Part shown: in pieces, positions 35,194-43,241 of the stretch
Position numbering within the stretch: position 1 is the first letter of the stretch
Layout: every line of letters starts with the position of its first letter
Assembly (NCBI GenBank): GCA_964554875.1
Contig: CAZKQJ010000021.1
Coordinates: forward strand, 1 to 64,000
Direction: 5' to 3'
Origin: Marispirochaeta sp964554875
GTDB taxonomy: Bacteria > Spirochaetota > Spirochaetia > JC444 > Marispirochaetaceae
Length of the DNA: 64,000 nucleotides
Notes under the pieces: model-generated
Seen by the model: the letters and a program-made list of their open reading frames with translations, nothing else
Told to the model about the DNA's origin: nothing
Database searches by the model: none
Program-made: the position numbers and the translations under genes

Positions 35194-35967
35194 TTACTCC
35201 TGGATTCCGAAGAAGCGGCAGGCGTTATTGTAGAGAATATCCGCCATCTCTTCGGTATCCAGCCCTCTCAGCTCCGCCAGAAACTCAGCGGTAGCGCCGA
35301 TATAGGAGGGGCGGTTCCGTTTGCCCCGGTAGGCGGCTGGAACCATGAAAGGGCTTTCGGATTCGATGAGCATGCGGTCCAGGGGCATGTTCAGCGCCGT
35401 TTCATGAAGGTTCTTGGCATTGCGGTAGGTAACGTTCCCCGCGAAAGAGATGTACAGGTTGAGCTCCAGGGCCTGCCTGGCGTATGCCCAGTCCTCGGAA
35501 TAACAGTGGAGTACGCCGCCCCTGGGTGGAAGCTTTTCTGTGAGAATATCCAGTACGTCACTTCCGGCTTCACGGTTATGAATGATTACAGGATAATCCA
35601 GCTTCGCTGCCAGCTCCAGCTGTCGGATAAAGAGCTCGATCTGGGAGTCCCGATTGCCGAATTTACGGAAATAATCGAGACCTATCTCTCCAATAGCGAC
35701 AATGTTGTCGTATCCGGAGCCCTCTATGATTTTTCTTTCCCAATCTTTGCCCGGATGCGAAACTTCTGATGGAGAAACGCCGATACTGTGATATATATAG
35801 GTTGCAGTCTTCAGGTTTTCGTAGACCTGAAAAAAGTCCTGCAGATTATTGCAGATGGAGATAATATGCTGAACCCCGGCCTGTCTGGCCTCAGAAACAA
35901 TAATAAGCTGATCAATGGGGTCTTCATTGATAAGCCCTATATGCGCGTGAGTGTCAAAAAACTTCAT
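35194..35967 (-). CDS. tatD: TatD-family metal-dependent hydrolase
   Basis: Cytoplasmic TatD DNase-type hydrolase of about 257 residues. Metal-site motifs: FFDTHAHIG at the N-terminus, AIGEIGLDYF, PVIIHNREAG, GVLHCYSED and a C-terminal LIESESPFM (Asp replaced by Glu-Ser-Glu: the usual LxETDxP reads LIESESP). The ATG at 35967 has GGAAG upstream; an ATG at 35979 adds four residues. Divergent from the M23 gene. Confidence 0.9.
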   Translation of the reverse strand: MKFFDTHAHIGLINEDPIDQLIIVSEARQAGVQHIISICNNLQDFFQVYENLKTATYIYHSIGVSPSEVSHPGKDWERKIIEGSGYDNIVAIGEIGLDYFRKFGNRDSQIELFIRQLELAAKLDYPVIIHNREAGSDVLDILTEKLPPRGGVLHCYSEDWAYARQALELNLYISFAGNVTYRNAKNLHETALNMPLDRMLIESESPFMVPAAYRGKRNRPSYIGATAEFLAELRGLDTEEMADILYNNACRFFGIQE

Positions 35968-36018
35968 GTCGGCTTCCATTGTGTGAAGATTACGCAGAAT
36001 ACTTACGTATACAACCGT

Positions 36019-36047
36019 AAAGTATCACGAAGTATCGACGGCGTCAA
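36019..36047 (-). promoter_or_regulatory. Promoter for tatD
   Basis: Minus strand TTGACG (36047-36042), a 17 bp spacer and TACTTT (36024-36019) with a TGA extended -10. The rpsT promoter uses the same TGn-TACTTT box. Confidence 0.5.
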
Positions 36048-36054
36048 TAATTAT

Positions 36055-36083
36055 TTGACAAAGTTTTATCAACATGGTAATCT
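36055..36083 (+). promoter_or_regulatory. Promoter for the M23 peptidase gene
   Basis: TTGACA (36055-36060), a 17 bp spacer and a weak TAATCT (36078-36083) preceded by TGG. Back-to-back with the tatD promoter. Confidence 0.5.
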
Positions 36084-36127
36084 TTGCCCAATCAGGGTAT
36101 TAAACTCCAGTCCCCGAGGAGAAGGTT

Positions 36128-37135
36128 GTGTCCCCCGCTAACCAGTACAAAAAAGTGGAAAATAAACTGTTCCTTGCCCTAGGATCGATGTTTTTTCGTT
36201 TGTTTTCTGCTGTCGGACGATTTTTCAACTCGATAATTGCCATCGGGAAACAGCGCTTCACCGTAATGTTCATACCCCACTCGGAAAAAAAGATCTTCAA
36301 TTTTAAGATATCCGTTTTCGCGATGATCTTTTTTGCCGCTCTCCTTTCGGGGGTTGTTACCTTTTTCTTTTATTATGGAACCCATTACTCAGGAATCTCC
36401 TCCCTGCTCAAGGACCGCTCCGTTAGCCTGGAGGGTACCCAGGCCAATCTGGAACTCATCCGGGACGAGATTGCCTCCCTGAAGAAATCTTCCAGGGTCT
36501 TTGAAACCTCTCTGAACGAGGCCCTGTCTACCCTTGGGCTTCAGGAACGCAGCAAGGGACAGCCGAGTGCGGATGGAGACCTGTCAAGCTTTCTCGGTAT
36601 GGAGCAACAGCAGGAAGGTGTAATGCGGGAACTCAGTGATCTCCAGAGTATGGGGGCACTGTTTCTTGACTCCGCCAGGTCCCTGGAGAGTATTTCAAAA
36701 CTGCTCTCGGCCCAGGGAGATCTGCTGTATGATCTGCCTTCCATCTGGCCGGTTGAAGGCGGTATAGGACGGATTACAAACCCCTTCGGTCCGGCGGAGC
36801 ACCCCTTTACCAAGCAGTGGTATCTGCATAAGGGTATTGATATCGCTTACGGGTACGGAATCCCCATTATTGCCGCAGCTAACGGTAAGGTTGTGGAGCG
36901 AAAGTACGAACCCCTGGGATTTGGAAACTATCTTCTTATCCGCCATAAATACGGCTTCTATACAAAATACGCCCACATGGGCCGGGTCTATGTTCGGGAA
37001 GGGGATTCGATTACCCAGGGGCAGCGTATCGGTACCATGGACTCCACGGGTCTTTCCACAGGACCCCACCTCCATTATGAAGTTCGTATAGGATCGCAGG
37101 TAGTTGACCCCGCGCGGTTCCTGAATATTAAATAA
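36128..37135 (+). CDS. Membrane-anchored M23 peptidoglycan endopeptidase
   Basis: 335 residues from a GTG with GAGGAG before it. A basic cytoplasmic N-terminus, TM helix (about 60-83), a periplasmic coiled coil (95-200), then the M23/LytM domain with all zinc ligands: H234 and D238 (HKGID), H283 (YAHMG), and H314/H316 in GPHLHYE. It should cut peptide cross-links in the cell wall. A bactofilin follows, and M23-bactofilin neighbours control cell shape in several bacteria (for example CcmA and Csd1 of Helicobacter), so a cell-shape role is a reasonable inference. Confidence 0.92.
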   Translation: MSPANQYKKVENKLFLALGSMFFRLFSAVGRFFNSIIAIGKQRFTVMFIPHSEKKIFNFKISVFAMIFFAALLSGVVTFFFYYGTHYSGISSLLKDRSVSLEGTQANLELIRDEIASLKKSSRVFETSLNEALSTLGLQERSKGQPSADGDLSSFLGMEQQQEGVMRELSDLQSMGALFLDSARSLESISKLLSAQGDLLYDLPSIWPVEGGIGRITNPFGPAEHPFTKQWYLHKGIDIAYGYGIPIIAAANGKVVERKYEPLGFGNYLLIRHKYGFYTKYAHMGRVYVREGDSITQGQRIGTMDSTGLSTGPHLHYEVRIGSQVVDPARFLNIK

Positions 37136-37194
37136 CGGCAGCTCTAACAGCACAGACTTGTTTCCCGTCTTTTCCCTGCGGCATGCGTTTTGGC

Positions 37195-37223
37195 TTGAAA
37201 AACAGGCGCTTAACGATTAGTAT
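37195..37223 (+). promoter_or_regulatory. Candidate promoter for bactofilin 1
   Basis: TTGAAA (37195-37200), a 17 bp spacer and TAGTAT (37218-37223), about 100 bases before the ATG. The leader contains a small hairpin, TTCCTGT/ACAGGAA (about 37253-37271). A TATAAA at 37298-37303 without a -35 is an alternative. Confidence 0.4.
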
Positions 37224-37325
37224 AAGCCCAGGGACCTTCTTGAACCTGGTTTTCCTGTAATGGACAGGAAGAGTAGTTTTCGCGGTTCCCCGCAAATTAT
37301 AAAACTCGTGGCGGCATAGTATTGT

Positions 37326-37736
37326 ATGAGTGACGTTATCGGCGCAGAGGGCGCTTTTATTAATTCGTTTATCGGCGAAGGGACCCGCTTTGAAGGGAAT
37401 CTGTCCCTAACCGGACTCCTGAGGATAGATGGTGATTTTCTGGGAACCATACGAACCGAAGGAAAGGTTCTTATAGGCAAAAGCGGAAGAGTGGAAGGTT
37501 CCGTTTCGGCCCGAACCGTTGTTGTCGGAGGAGCGGTCAAGGGAGATATCTCCTGCACGGAAAAGCTGGTAATTCTCTCTTCCGGGCTGATGCTCGGGAA
37601 TGTACGTTCCCCCCGGCTGATAGTAGAGGAAGGGGTTATAGTAAACGGAGAATGCCGGATAAGCGGAGATCGGGATATTTCCCTCGACGCTCCCGATACC
37701 GCAGTATATCAGCCCTTTGAGGCTGCCCGGAAATAG
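37326..37736 (+). CDS. Bactofilin (copy 1)
   Basis: 136-residue bactofilin, a polymer-forming cytoskeletal protein. The core (about 15-115) is a right-handed beta-helix of repeated hydrophobic-Gly turns: FIGEGTRFEGNLSLTG, LLRIDGDFLGTIRTEGKVLIGKSGRVEGSV, VVVGGAVKGDISCTEKLVILSSGLMLGNV. Short unstructured tails flank it. Placed right after the M23 peptidase, with which it probably acts in positioning wall cutting. No Shine-Dalgarno is evident. A second bactofilin lies at 42824. Confidence 0.93.
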   Translation: MSDVIGAEGAFINSFIGEGTRFEGNLSLTGLLRIDGDFLGTIRTEGKVLIGKSGRVEGSVSARTVVVGGAVKGDISCTEKLVILSSGLMLGNVRSPRLIVEEGVIVNGECRISGDRDISLDAPDTAVYQPFEAARK

Positions 37737-37744
37737 GAAGAAGT

Positions 37745-38230
37745 GTGGACCGGATCGATCCCTTGACAGGCGCTCCCATCCCTTTCCATCGGAACGAAAA
37801 ACGCCGGGTCGAAAAAAAGGGTGAGATAAAACGGGATTTCCGGTCCTTTGTTCGATCAGTCGATGAAGCGGACAGTATGCTCGATCTGCCCGATATTCCG
37901 GATGGAGCCGACCTTGAGGGAATCCTGGATGAGATACATCAGGCCGGGGAGCGTCTCTCCGAGGATCCGGGAATGAAGAACGTTCTTGCCTACAAGCGTA
38001 TCGTCAAGGCTTTTCTGCGATATGTGGTAAAAAATACCCGGCGGATCGAACACCAGGAAGGCGCCCGCCTGAGTATCTTCAAGGCGCCGAAGCGCTACAC
38101 CCTTATATCGGTGGTTGATAAAAAGCTTGAACAACTGGCTGCCGGGATTCTTCAGAATCAGTCTGATAAACTGGAAATTCTAAAAAAAGTTGAAGAGATC
38201 CAGGGACTTCTTGTCGATCTGACGGGATAA
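37745..38230 (+). CDS. YaaR-like (DUF327) protein
   Basis: 161 residues starting at a GTG with AGGAAGAA before it. Small, helical and charged: SFVRSVDEAD, DEIHQAGERLSEDP, VLAYKRIVKAFLRYVV, then LISVVDKKLEQLAAGILQNQSDKLEILKKVEEIQGLLVDL. This matches the YaaR/DUF327 pattern, a gene that lies near yaaT (ricT) in Firmicutes. Here too the RicT/PSP1 gene follows, 21 bases on. Biochemical role unknown. Confidence 0.82.
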   Translation: MDRIDPLTGAPIPFHRNEKRRVEKKGEIKRDFRSFVRSVDEADSMLDLPDIPDGADLEGILDEIHQAGERLSEDPGMKNVLAYKRIVKAFLRYVVKNTRRIEHQEGARLSIFKAPKRYTLISVVDKKLEQLAAGILQNQSDKLEILKKVEEIQGLLVDLTG

Positions 38231-38251
38231 TCCCAAAACAGAGGTTTATGT

Positions 38252-39121
38252 ATGGAAAATAATCAGGAACTGCACAAGGATTCCTGCTGTTATAGGATAA
38301 AGGTCGTCCACTCCAGCGAGACTCACCTCGCTGTCTTTCCCAAGGATGATCCCCTTGCCAGGGGGGATATGCTGATCGTTGACTCCCGTTACGGTAAGGA
38401 TCTGGCGCTTGTACTGGGAAATTCATGCTGCTGCGATAAAGCCGCGGATAAAGGAGAGATGATCAATATTATCAGGCGTGCCAACGATTCCGACATGAAA
38501 CGGCACGAGGAAAACCTGGAACGGGAACATGAGGCTCTGCAGGTCTGCCGTGAAAAGGTGGATGCCAGAGGACTTGATATGAAGCTTGTATCCGCCCATT
38601 ACCTGGATGAAGAGTCCAAGCTGCTCTTTTTCTTTACCGCCGAAGCCCGGGTTGATTTTCGAGAACTTGTAAAAGATCTGGTGGCGGTTTTCAAGACCCG
38701 GATTGAGCTTCGGCAGATCGGGGTTCGGGATGAGTCCCGGGTATTGGGAGGCATAGGGGTATGCGGGAGGGTCCTCTGCTGTAACGGAATTACCGACAAG
38801 CTGAACCCTGTTTCCATCAAGATGGCGAAGGAGCAGAACCTGAGCCTCAATTCCATGAAGATTTCCGGTCCCTGTGGCCGTCTTTTATGCTGTCTCTCCT
38901 ATGAATATGATTTTTACCGGGAGGAAAAACGTTCCTTTCCTCCCGAGGGGGCCCGTATTCCATATAACGGCCTGACCTACAAGGTCGCGGAGGTTAACGT
39001 TCTGTCCAAGACTGTGAAGCTCCATTCAAGCGAGGGTGGGGTCACGGATGTTCCGGTGGCCAGTTTTGAACGGGACGGAGAAACCAGGAAATGGAAAATT
39101 CTCAGGATTGACGAGGACTAG
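38252..39121 (+). CDS. ricT: PSP1-domain protein (RicT/YaaT family)
   Basis: 289 residues with a PSP1 domain (about 60-150) and the family cysteine clusters: SCCC (58-61), CGRVLCC (171-177) and CGRLLCC (208-214). In Bacillus, RicT with RicA and RicF forms an Fe-S-containing complex that directs RNase Y processing of polycistronic mRNAs and affects development. RNase Y is encoded at 1456 here; RicA and RicF are not in the window. An extra C-terminal region (220-289) is present. The family call is firm; the RNase Y link is from Bacillus. Confidence 0.88.
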   Translation: MENNQELHKDSCCYRIKVVHSSETHLAVFPKDDPLARGDMLIVDSRYGKDLALVLGNSCCCDKAADKGEMINIIRRANDSDMKRHEENLEREHEALQVCREKVDARGLDMKLVSAHYLDEESKLLFFFTAEARVDFRELVKDLVAVFKTRIELRQIGVRDESRVLGGIGVCGRVLCCNGITDKLNPVSIKMAKEQNLSLNSMKISGPCGRLLCCLSYEYDFYREEKRSFPPEGARIPYNGLTYKVAEVNVLSKTVKLHSSEGGVTDVPVASFERDGETRKWKILRIDED

Positions 39122-39154
39122 CGACCTTGACTCCTGATCTCCAGGCATGATAGA

Positions 39155-39183
39155 TTGAGTCACGTTTTTCTGATGTATAAAAT
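39155..39183 (+). promoter_or_regulatory. Promoter for the zinc-ribbon gene
   Basis: TTGAGT (39155-39160), a 17 bp spacer and TAAAAT (39178-39183), in the 118-base gap after ricT. Confidence 0.5.
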
Positions 39184-39239
39184 CGTATCCGCAGTATCTG
39201 GTATGACTGCGTATTTATTTCTTGGGAAGGAGTTAAGCG

Positions 39240-39410
39240 ATGGCGCAGATAAGCAAGAATGCCCGTGCAGGTTCCGCAACTCAGCGTTTTGAGTGCTCTT
39301 GCGGCGGCGAGGTCAAGATGAAGTCGATTTTTGCGAATGGACGCTTGCGAAACGTCGCAGAGTGTGAAAAGTGCAAACGCACTGAGCGGCGCCCACGGGA
39401 TTTCAGATAG
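39240..39410 (+). CDS. 56-residue zinc-ribbon protein
   Basis: Small gene with a strong AAGGAG (39227-39232) 7 bases before the ATG, its own promoter upstream and a palindromic terminator after it. It encodes a basic protein with two Cys pairs, CSCGG near residue 18 and CEKC near residue 43, and a basic tail RTERRPRDFR. This looks like a zinc ribbon able to bind RNA or ribosomes; the spacing recalls L31 and L33-type ribosomal proteins, but it is neither. The setting between ricT and rpsT supports a translation role. Function unknown. Confidence 0.8.
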   Translation: MAQISKNARAGSATQRFECSCGGEVKMKSIFANGRLRNVAECEKCKRTERRPRDFR

Positions 39411-39435
39411 TCCCCGCGAATATTAACTAACGCAG

Positions 39436-39460
39436 GGCCGCACGTACGTGCGGCCTTTAT
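39436..39460 (+). terminator. Terminator after the zinc-ribbon gene
   Basis: Perfect 20-bp palindrome (39436-39455, GGCCGCACGT and its complement) followed by TTTAT. A strong stem with a short U tract. Confidence 0.7.
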
Positions 39461-39464
39461 TGTA

Positions 39465-39493
39465 TTGACAGGAAAGGATTTATCTGGTACTTT
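39465..39493 (+). promoter_or_regulatory. Promoter for rpsT
   Basis: TTGACA (39465-39470), a 17 bp spacer and TACTTT (39488-39493) with TGG extension. Starts 10 bases after the terminator palindrome. Confidence 0.65.
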
Positions 39494-39540
39494 ACCAGAT
39501 CGAAACCAGCCTTATTTTTACCAACATGGGGGGTAGTACG

Positions 39541-39819
39541 TTGCCTGGAAAAGGTTCCGCCGCTAAGCGGCATCGTCAGAGCCGGGAACGCAGAATGCGT
39601 AATCGTATTCGCAGAAGCAGCATTCTCACGGCCAAAAAGAACTTTTTAAAAGCTGTTCGCGATAAAGATTCGGCCGAAGCCGAAAGCCGGTATCAGACAG
39701 TGGTTAAATTGATCGATACCGCAGCTGGAAAAGGTGTATATCATCAAAACACGGCTGCACGAAAAAAATCTCGACTCAACAAAGTTCTTAAACAGTTGAA
39801 GCAAGGAAGCGAGGCTTAA
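39541..39819 (+). CDS. rpsT: 30S ribosomal protein bS20
   Basis: 92 residues from the TTG at 39541; GGGGGT at 39528-39533 is well placed for it. A possible ATG at 39526 adds five residues but has no ribosome site. Highly basic, helical: GKGSAAKRHRQSRERRMRNRIRRS then LTAKKNFLKAV and GVYHQNTAARKKSRLNKVLKQL, the usual S20 pattern. Followed 52 bases later by the HU gene. Confidence 0.93.
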   Translation: MPGKGSAAKRHRQSRERRMRNRIRRSSILTAKKNFLKAVRDKDSAEAESRYQTVVKLIDTAAGKGVYHQNTAARKKSRLNKVLKQLKQGSEA

Positions 39820-39833
39820 AGCAGCCTCGTTTC
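39810..39833 (+). terminator. Weak terminator or attenuator at the end of rpsT
   Basis: 7-bp stem CGAGGCT (39810-39816) / AGCCTCG (39823-39829) spanning the stop codon, followed by TTTCC. It probably reduces read-through into the HU gene. Confidence 0.4.
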
Positions 39834-39871
39834 CGAACTGAAATCTGGTTTTCGAGGAAGGAGCTGCGCAG

Positions 39872-40171
39872 GTGAGTAACAAGCTCACAAAAGCCGAAAT
39901 AATCGATAGTATATTCGAAAAGACCGGCGTTAACCGCAAGGATGTCCATCGGATTCTTGACGAGTTTTTTGATCAGCTGAAAGATGGTCTAAAGGAAGAT
40001 CGGGTTGTTGAACTGCGCGGATTTGGTACCTTTGAAATCCGAACCCGTAAGGGCCGTGAAAAGGCTCGTAATCCGAAAACCGGCGAGATCGTACCGGTAA
40101 GCGCGCATGGGGTAGCAGTTTTTCGTCCCGGTAAGGAACTCAAACAGATTGCCTGGCCCCTGCGAACCTGA
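39872..40171 (+). CDS. hup: HU-family DNA-binding protein
   Basis: 99 residues from a GTG with GAGGAAGGAG 9 bases upstream. A histone-like dimer that bends DNA. It shows LTKAEIIDSIFEKTGVNRKDV, ELRGFGTFEIRTRKGREKARNPKTGEIV and AVFRPGKELK, the standard HU/IHF signature (GFGTF..R....RNP.TGE). Spirochaete HU is usually encoded beside lnt, as here. Confidence 0.95.
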   Translation: MSNKLTKAEIIDSIFEKTGVNRKDVHRILDEFFDQLKDGLKEDRVVELRGFGTFEIRTRKGREKARNPKTGEIVPVSAHGVAVFRPGKELKQIAWPLRT

Positions 40172-40198
40172 TTGATAGACATCGCTTAAGGCAAAGAC

Positions 40199-41797
40199 AT
40201 GAAAACTGTCATTTCACCTGGTATCGTCGCAATTAAACTGCGGTCTCTTGGAATAGACCTGTTTTTACTGATTCTATCAGCCCTGTTTTTTTCTCTCTCT
40301 TTTCCAAGTTTTCTTTCGACCCGGGGCTGGGGATTCCTGGCGTATATCTCCATTGTTCCCGCTTTTATAGTCGTACACCGTTGCGGCTGGATCTCCTCCT
40401 TTTTCCTGGGCTGGTTTTACGGACTTGTTTCGTATGCCTTGTTCAATTACTGGCTTGCGATTTTTCATCCCCTTGCCATTTTTATTGTCCCTCTTATTTA
40501 TTCCGCCTATTTTTTCGTACTTTTTCCCCTTCTCAAGGCCGCAGACCGGTTTTTTCCGAAATACGGATACCTGGTGCAGATACTCCTCTGGATGGGCTAT
40601 GAGTTCCTCAGGACCCAGGGCTTTCTGGGATATCCTTACGGCAATCTGGGTTACTCCCAGTACCTGTATCTTCCGCTTATTCAGATATCTTCGCTAACCG
40701 GAATGTGGGGAGTCTCCCTGCTGGTAATCTTTCCATCAGCCTATATCGGCAACGCCCTGAAGAAAATCAACCGTGAATATGCCCTCCGCTTTTTTCGTGA
40801 GCACCGGATCGATGCTGCTGTGTGGATTCTTGTGCTGGTCCTCGCTGTGGTGGGAGGGGTTCTGGTTATGGAGGAGTATCAGGACGAACCCCAGTGGAAG
40901 GTCGCGCTGATCCAGCAAAACGAGGATCCATGGAAGAACAGTATCGAAGCATATAAAAGCGCTCTCGATGCCCTGATACACCTGTCCGACAGGGCCCTTG
41001 AAGAGAACCCCGACATAGTCATCTGGTCCGAGACGGCCTTTGTGCCCCGTATCGTGTGGCACAACCGCTATCGTACATCAAGGCCTCATTACGAACTCGT
41101 CAGAGACCTGCTCGATTATCTGGCGGAACAGGATATCCCCTTTGTTGTGGGGAACGATCATGCCGAGAACAGCGCCGCTCCGGGAGAGCCTCTTGTACCC
41201 GCCGACTATAACGCTGCCATTCTTTTTGAAAAGGGCGAGATTGTCGAAATATACCGGAAGACCCATCTTGTTCCTTTTACCGAGCACTTCCCCTATGAGA
41301 ATATCCTGCCGGGTATGCACCGTATGCTGATTGAGGCGGATACCCATTTCTGGGAAAAGGGTACGGAATATACGGTATTCGAGTCCGCCGGGGTGAGGTT
41401 TTCCACTCCCATCTGTTTTGAGGATGTGTTCGGCTATCTAAGCCGTGAGTTCGTACTCCGGGGAGCTCAGGTTATCGTCAACATGACCAACGATTCATGG
41501 TCAGGCTCCGTTGCGGCGGAGATGCAGCATGCGGGAATGGCGGTTTTCCGCGCCGTTGAGAACAGGCGCAGTGTTGTTCGCAGTACCAACGGCGGCATCA
41601 CCTGTGTAATAGACCCTGACGGACGCATTACCGCTGAGCTTGAACCCTTTACTGCCGATTATCTGATTGCCGATGTGCCCATCCATGACAGCCGCACTAC
41701 ACTGTATACCCGTTTTGGTGACTGGTTTGCCTGGCTGATGCTGATGAGCGGGATAATAGCGCTGGTCTACGGTTTTTTACGGCAAAGCCGACATTGA
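40199..41797 (+). CDS. lnt: Apolipoprotein N-acyltransferase
   Basis: 532 residues, adds the third acyl chain to lipoproteins at the inner membrane. The N-terminal half has several TM helices (about 20-38, 44-60, 65-85, 92-112, 160-182, 206-224). The periplasmic nitrilase-like domain contains the triad E278 (WSETA), K354 (YRKTHLVPF) and C406 (TPICFEDVF), plus MTNDSWSG. A last TM helix (about 510-528) closes it. Its presence shows a diderm envelope with triacylated lipoproteins. Confidence 0.96.
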   Translation: MKTVISPGIVAIKLRSLGIDLFLLILSALFFSLSFPSFLSTRGWGFLAYISIVPAFIVVHRCGWISSFFLGWFYGLVSYALFNYWLAIFHPLAIFIVPLIYSAYFFVLFPLLKAADRFFPKYGYLVQILLWMGYEFLRTQGFLGYPYGNLGYSQYLYLPLIQISSLTGMWGVSLLVIFPSAYIGNALKKINREYALRFFREHRIDAAVWILVLVLAVVGGVLVMEEYQDEPQWKVALIQQNEDPWKNSIEAYKSALDALIHLSDRALEENPDIVIWSETAFVPRIVWHNRYRTSRPHYELVRDLLDYLAEQDIPFVVGNDHAENSAAPGEPLVPADYNAAILFEKGEIVEIYRKTHLVPFTEHFPYENILPGMHRMLIEADTHFWEKGTEYTVFESAGVRFSTPICFEDVFGYLSREFVLRGAQVIVNMTNDSWSGSVAAEMQHAGMAVFRAVENRRSVVRSTNGGITCVIDPDGRITAELEPFTADYLIADVPIHDSRTTLYTRFGDWFAWLMLMSGIIALVYGFLRQSRH

Positions 41798-41840
41798 CAA
41801 GCCGGGCGACATATAGGAAGATATCGTATAGGAACTGATA

Positions 41841-42587
41841 ATGAACGCAAAGACAAAGATTCTGATAGTCGATGACGAACCGATAAACCGTGATTTCTTT
41901 GATGTAATGCTCAGCAAACTGGGGTTCCAGGTAACCAAAGCTGAAGACGGTGAAGAGGCGCTTGAAAAACTTCGAAAAGATCGTCCTGATCTGATCATTC
42001 TCGATAATATCATGCCCAAGATGTCGGGCTGGAAACTGACGAAAATCCTGAAGACCAGCGAGGATTACACGGAGTTCAGCGATATTCCCATTATAATGTT
42101 CTCTGCCATGGACGATGTAAAGGACAAGATAGAGGGCTTCGAGCTCGGTGTGGAGGACTATATTACAAAACCCTTCAATTTTTCCGAGGTTCTCGCACGG
42201 ATACGCGCCGTTCTGCGCAGCAGGGAGCTTTCACGTCAGGTTGTTCAGAAAGAACGGAAGATTGCTTCCATTGAATCCCTGAATCAGTCCCTCATCTACT
42301 TTACTCAGCATCTGAAAGAGCCGGTGGAAGCTCTTCAGAAACGGGTCGAAACCCTGGATGTGAACTCGAAGAAAGAGATTCAGGATTTTGTGGAGGCGGT
42401 GCAGGTGGAGACCAAGCAGGTGCTTGTCACCCTTCACAGCCTGGAGGATGAAATCCGGGATCTTCAGAAGCGACCTGAGCTGCAGGAAGAGGCGGATGCC
42501 GATCTGCTCGAGGATCTGGAAAAAAGATTCCAGAAGCATTTTTCCAGCTGGAAGGAGAACCAGGAGGTTCCAGAGGTTTCCTCGTGA
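41841..42587 (+). CDS. Response regulator with C-terminal coiled coil
   Basis: 248 residues: a receiver domain (1-125) with acidic pair D11/D12, phospho-acceptor D55 (ILDNIMP), Ser/Thr in MFSAMDD and K110 (YITKPF). The remaining about 120 residues form a charged helical or coiled-coil region with no DNA-binding or enzyme domain, so it should act by protein contact. No histidine kinase is adjacent. A mini-TPR protein and a bactofilin follow, the former overlapping its stop, which suggests a cell-envelope or shape output; that is inference. Confidence 0.88.
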   Translation: MNAKTKILIVDDEPINRDFFDVMLSKLGFQVTKAEDGEEALEKLRKDRPDLIILDNIMPKMSGWKLTKILKTSEDYTEFSDIPIIMFSAMDDVKDKIEGFELGVEDYITKPFNFSEVLARIRAVLRSRELSRQVVQKERKIASIESLNQSLIYFTQHLKEPVEALQKRVETLDVNSKKEIQDFVEAVQVETKQVLVTLHSLEDEIRDLQKRPELQEEADADLLEDLEKRFQKHFSSWKENQEVPEVSS

Positions 42588-42805
42588 TTTCAGAAGAGAA
42601 AAAAAAAGTATTGGATCTTTTCAGCCAGGGAAGAAAACAGTATAAACTTATGGAGTTCGAAAAAGCCCGGCAGCTTTTTTCCCAGGCATTGGAGATCGAT
42701 CCTGAAGACGGACCCTCGAAGGTATACTACCTTCGATGCAAGCATTATATTGAGAATCCGCCTCCCGAAGATTGGGACGGCGTATTTGTAATGAATACAA
42801 AATAA
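42584..42805 (+). CDS. Mini-TPR protein with PP-x-x-WDGV tail
   Basis: 73 residues beginning at a GTG that overlaps the response-regulator stop (GTGA). One and a half TPR-like helices (LFSQGRKQYKLMEFEKARQLFSQALEIDPEDG) are followed by CKHYIENPPPEDWDGVFVM. The same TPR plus PP..WDGV ending is found at the C-termini of CHASE2/adenylate-cyclase proteins; here it is a stand-alone piece, presumably a partner of the response regulator. Confidence 0.78.
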   Translation: MISEEKKKVLDLFSQGRKQYKLMEFEKARQLFSQALEIDPEDGPSKVYYLRCKHYIENPPPEDWDGVFVMNTK

Positions 42806-42823
42806 CAACGGATATACAGGCGC

Positions 42824-43237
42824 ATGGCGATCATCAACTCCAACAGACTTGAAATTCCGACCACCACGCTCGGCAGTGCTACATCCTTCGCGGGAGATTT
42901 AAGCTTTAATACCTCTCTGAAAATCCAGGGGCGTTATTCCGGACGGATAGAGTCCAAGGGACCCCTCCATATTGCTCCCGGAGCCCATGTGGAAGCTGAT
43001 ATTGCAGTTGGATCGGTGGTTGTTGCCGGCACGGTTGTGGGGAATATTACGGCCTCCAAACGTCTCGAGATCGAAGCTACCGGGACTGTTATCGGCAATA
43101 TAAAGACCCCGAAACTGAAGGTGGCTGAGGGGGTCTCCTTTCGTGGCAACTGCGATATGCTGGAGGGCGGCGATACTATAGATATCTTCTCCGCTGCTCC
43201 GGATAAACTGAAAAAGATTCTGACCCATACGCATTGA
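42824..43237 (+). CDS. Bactofilin (copy 2)
   Basis: 137-residue bactofilin with the same beta-helix core as the 37326 protein: ATSFAGDLSFNTSLKIQGRYSGRIESKGPLHIAPGAHVEADIAVGSVVVAGTVVGNITASKRLEIEATGTVIGNIKT. The tails differ from copy 1, so the two probably form separate or mixed filaments. It sits between the mini-TPR gene and the CinA-type gene, and no M23 peptidase is adjacent to this copy. Confidence 0.9.
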   Translation: MAIINSNRLEIPTTTLGSATSFAGDLSFNTSLKIQGRYSGRIESKGPLHIAPGAHVEADIAVGSVVVAGTVVGNITASKRLEIEATGTVIGNIKTPKLKVAEGVSFRGNCDMLEGGDTIDIFSAAPDKLKKILTHTH

Positions 43238-43241
43238 CAGC

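Noticed and set aside
39436..39455. 20-bp perfect palindrome as an attachment or operator site
   Set aside because: It lies right after a stop codon and is followed by TTTAT, so a terminator explains it.
42584..42805. Mini-TPR gene as a broken adenylate-cyclase end
   Set aside because: It has its own start overlapping the response-regulator stop and no cyclase remnant upstream.
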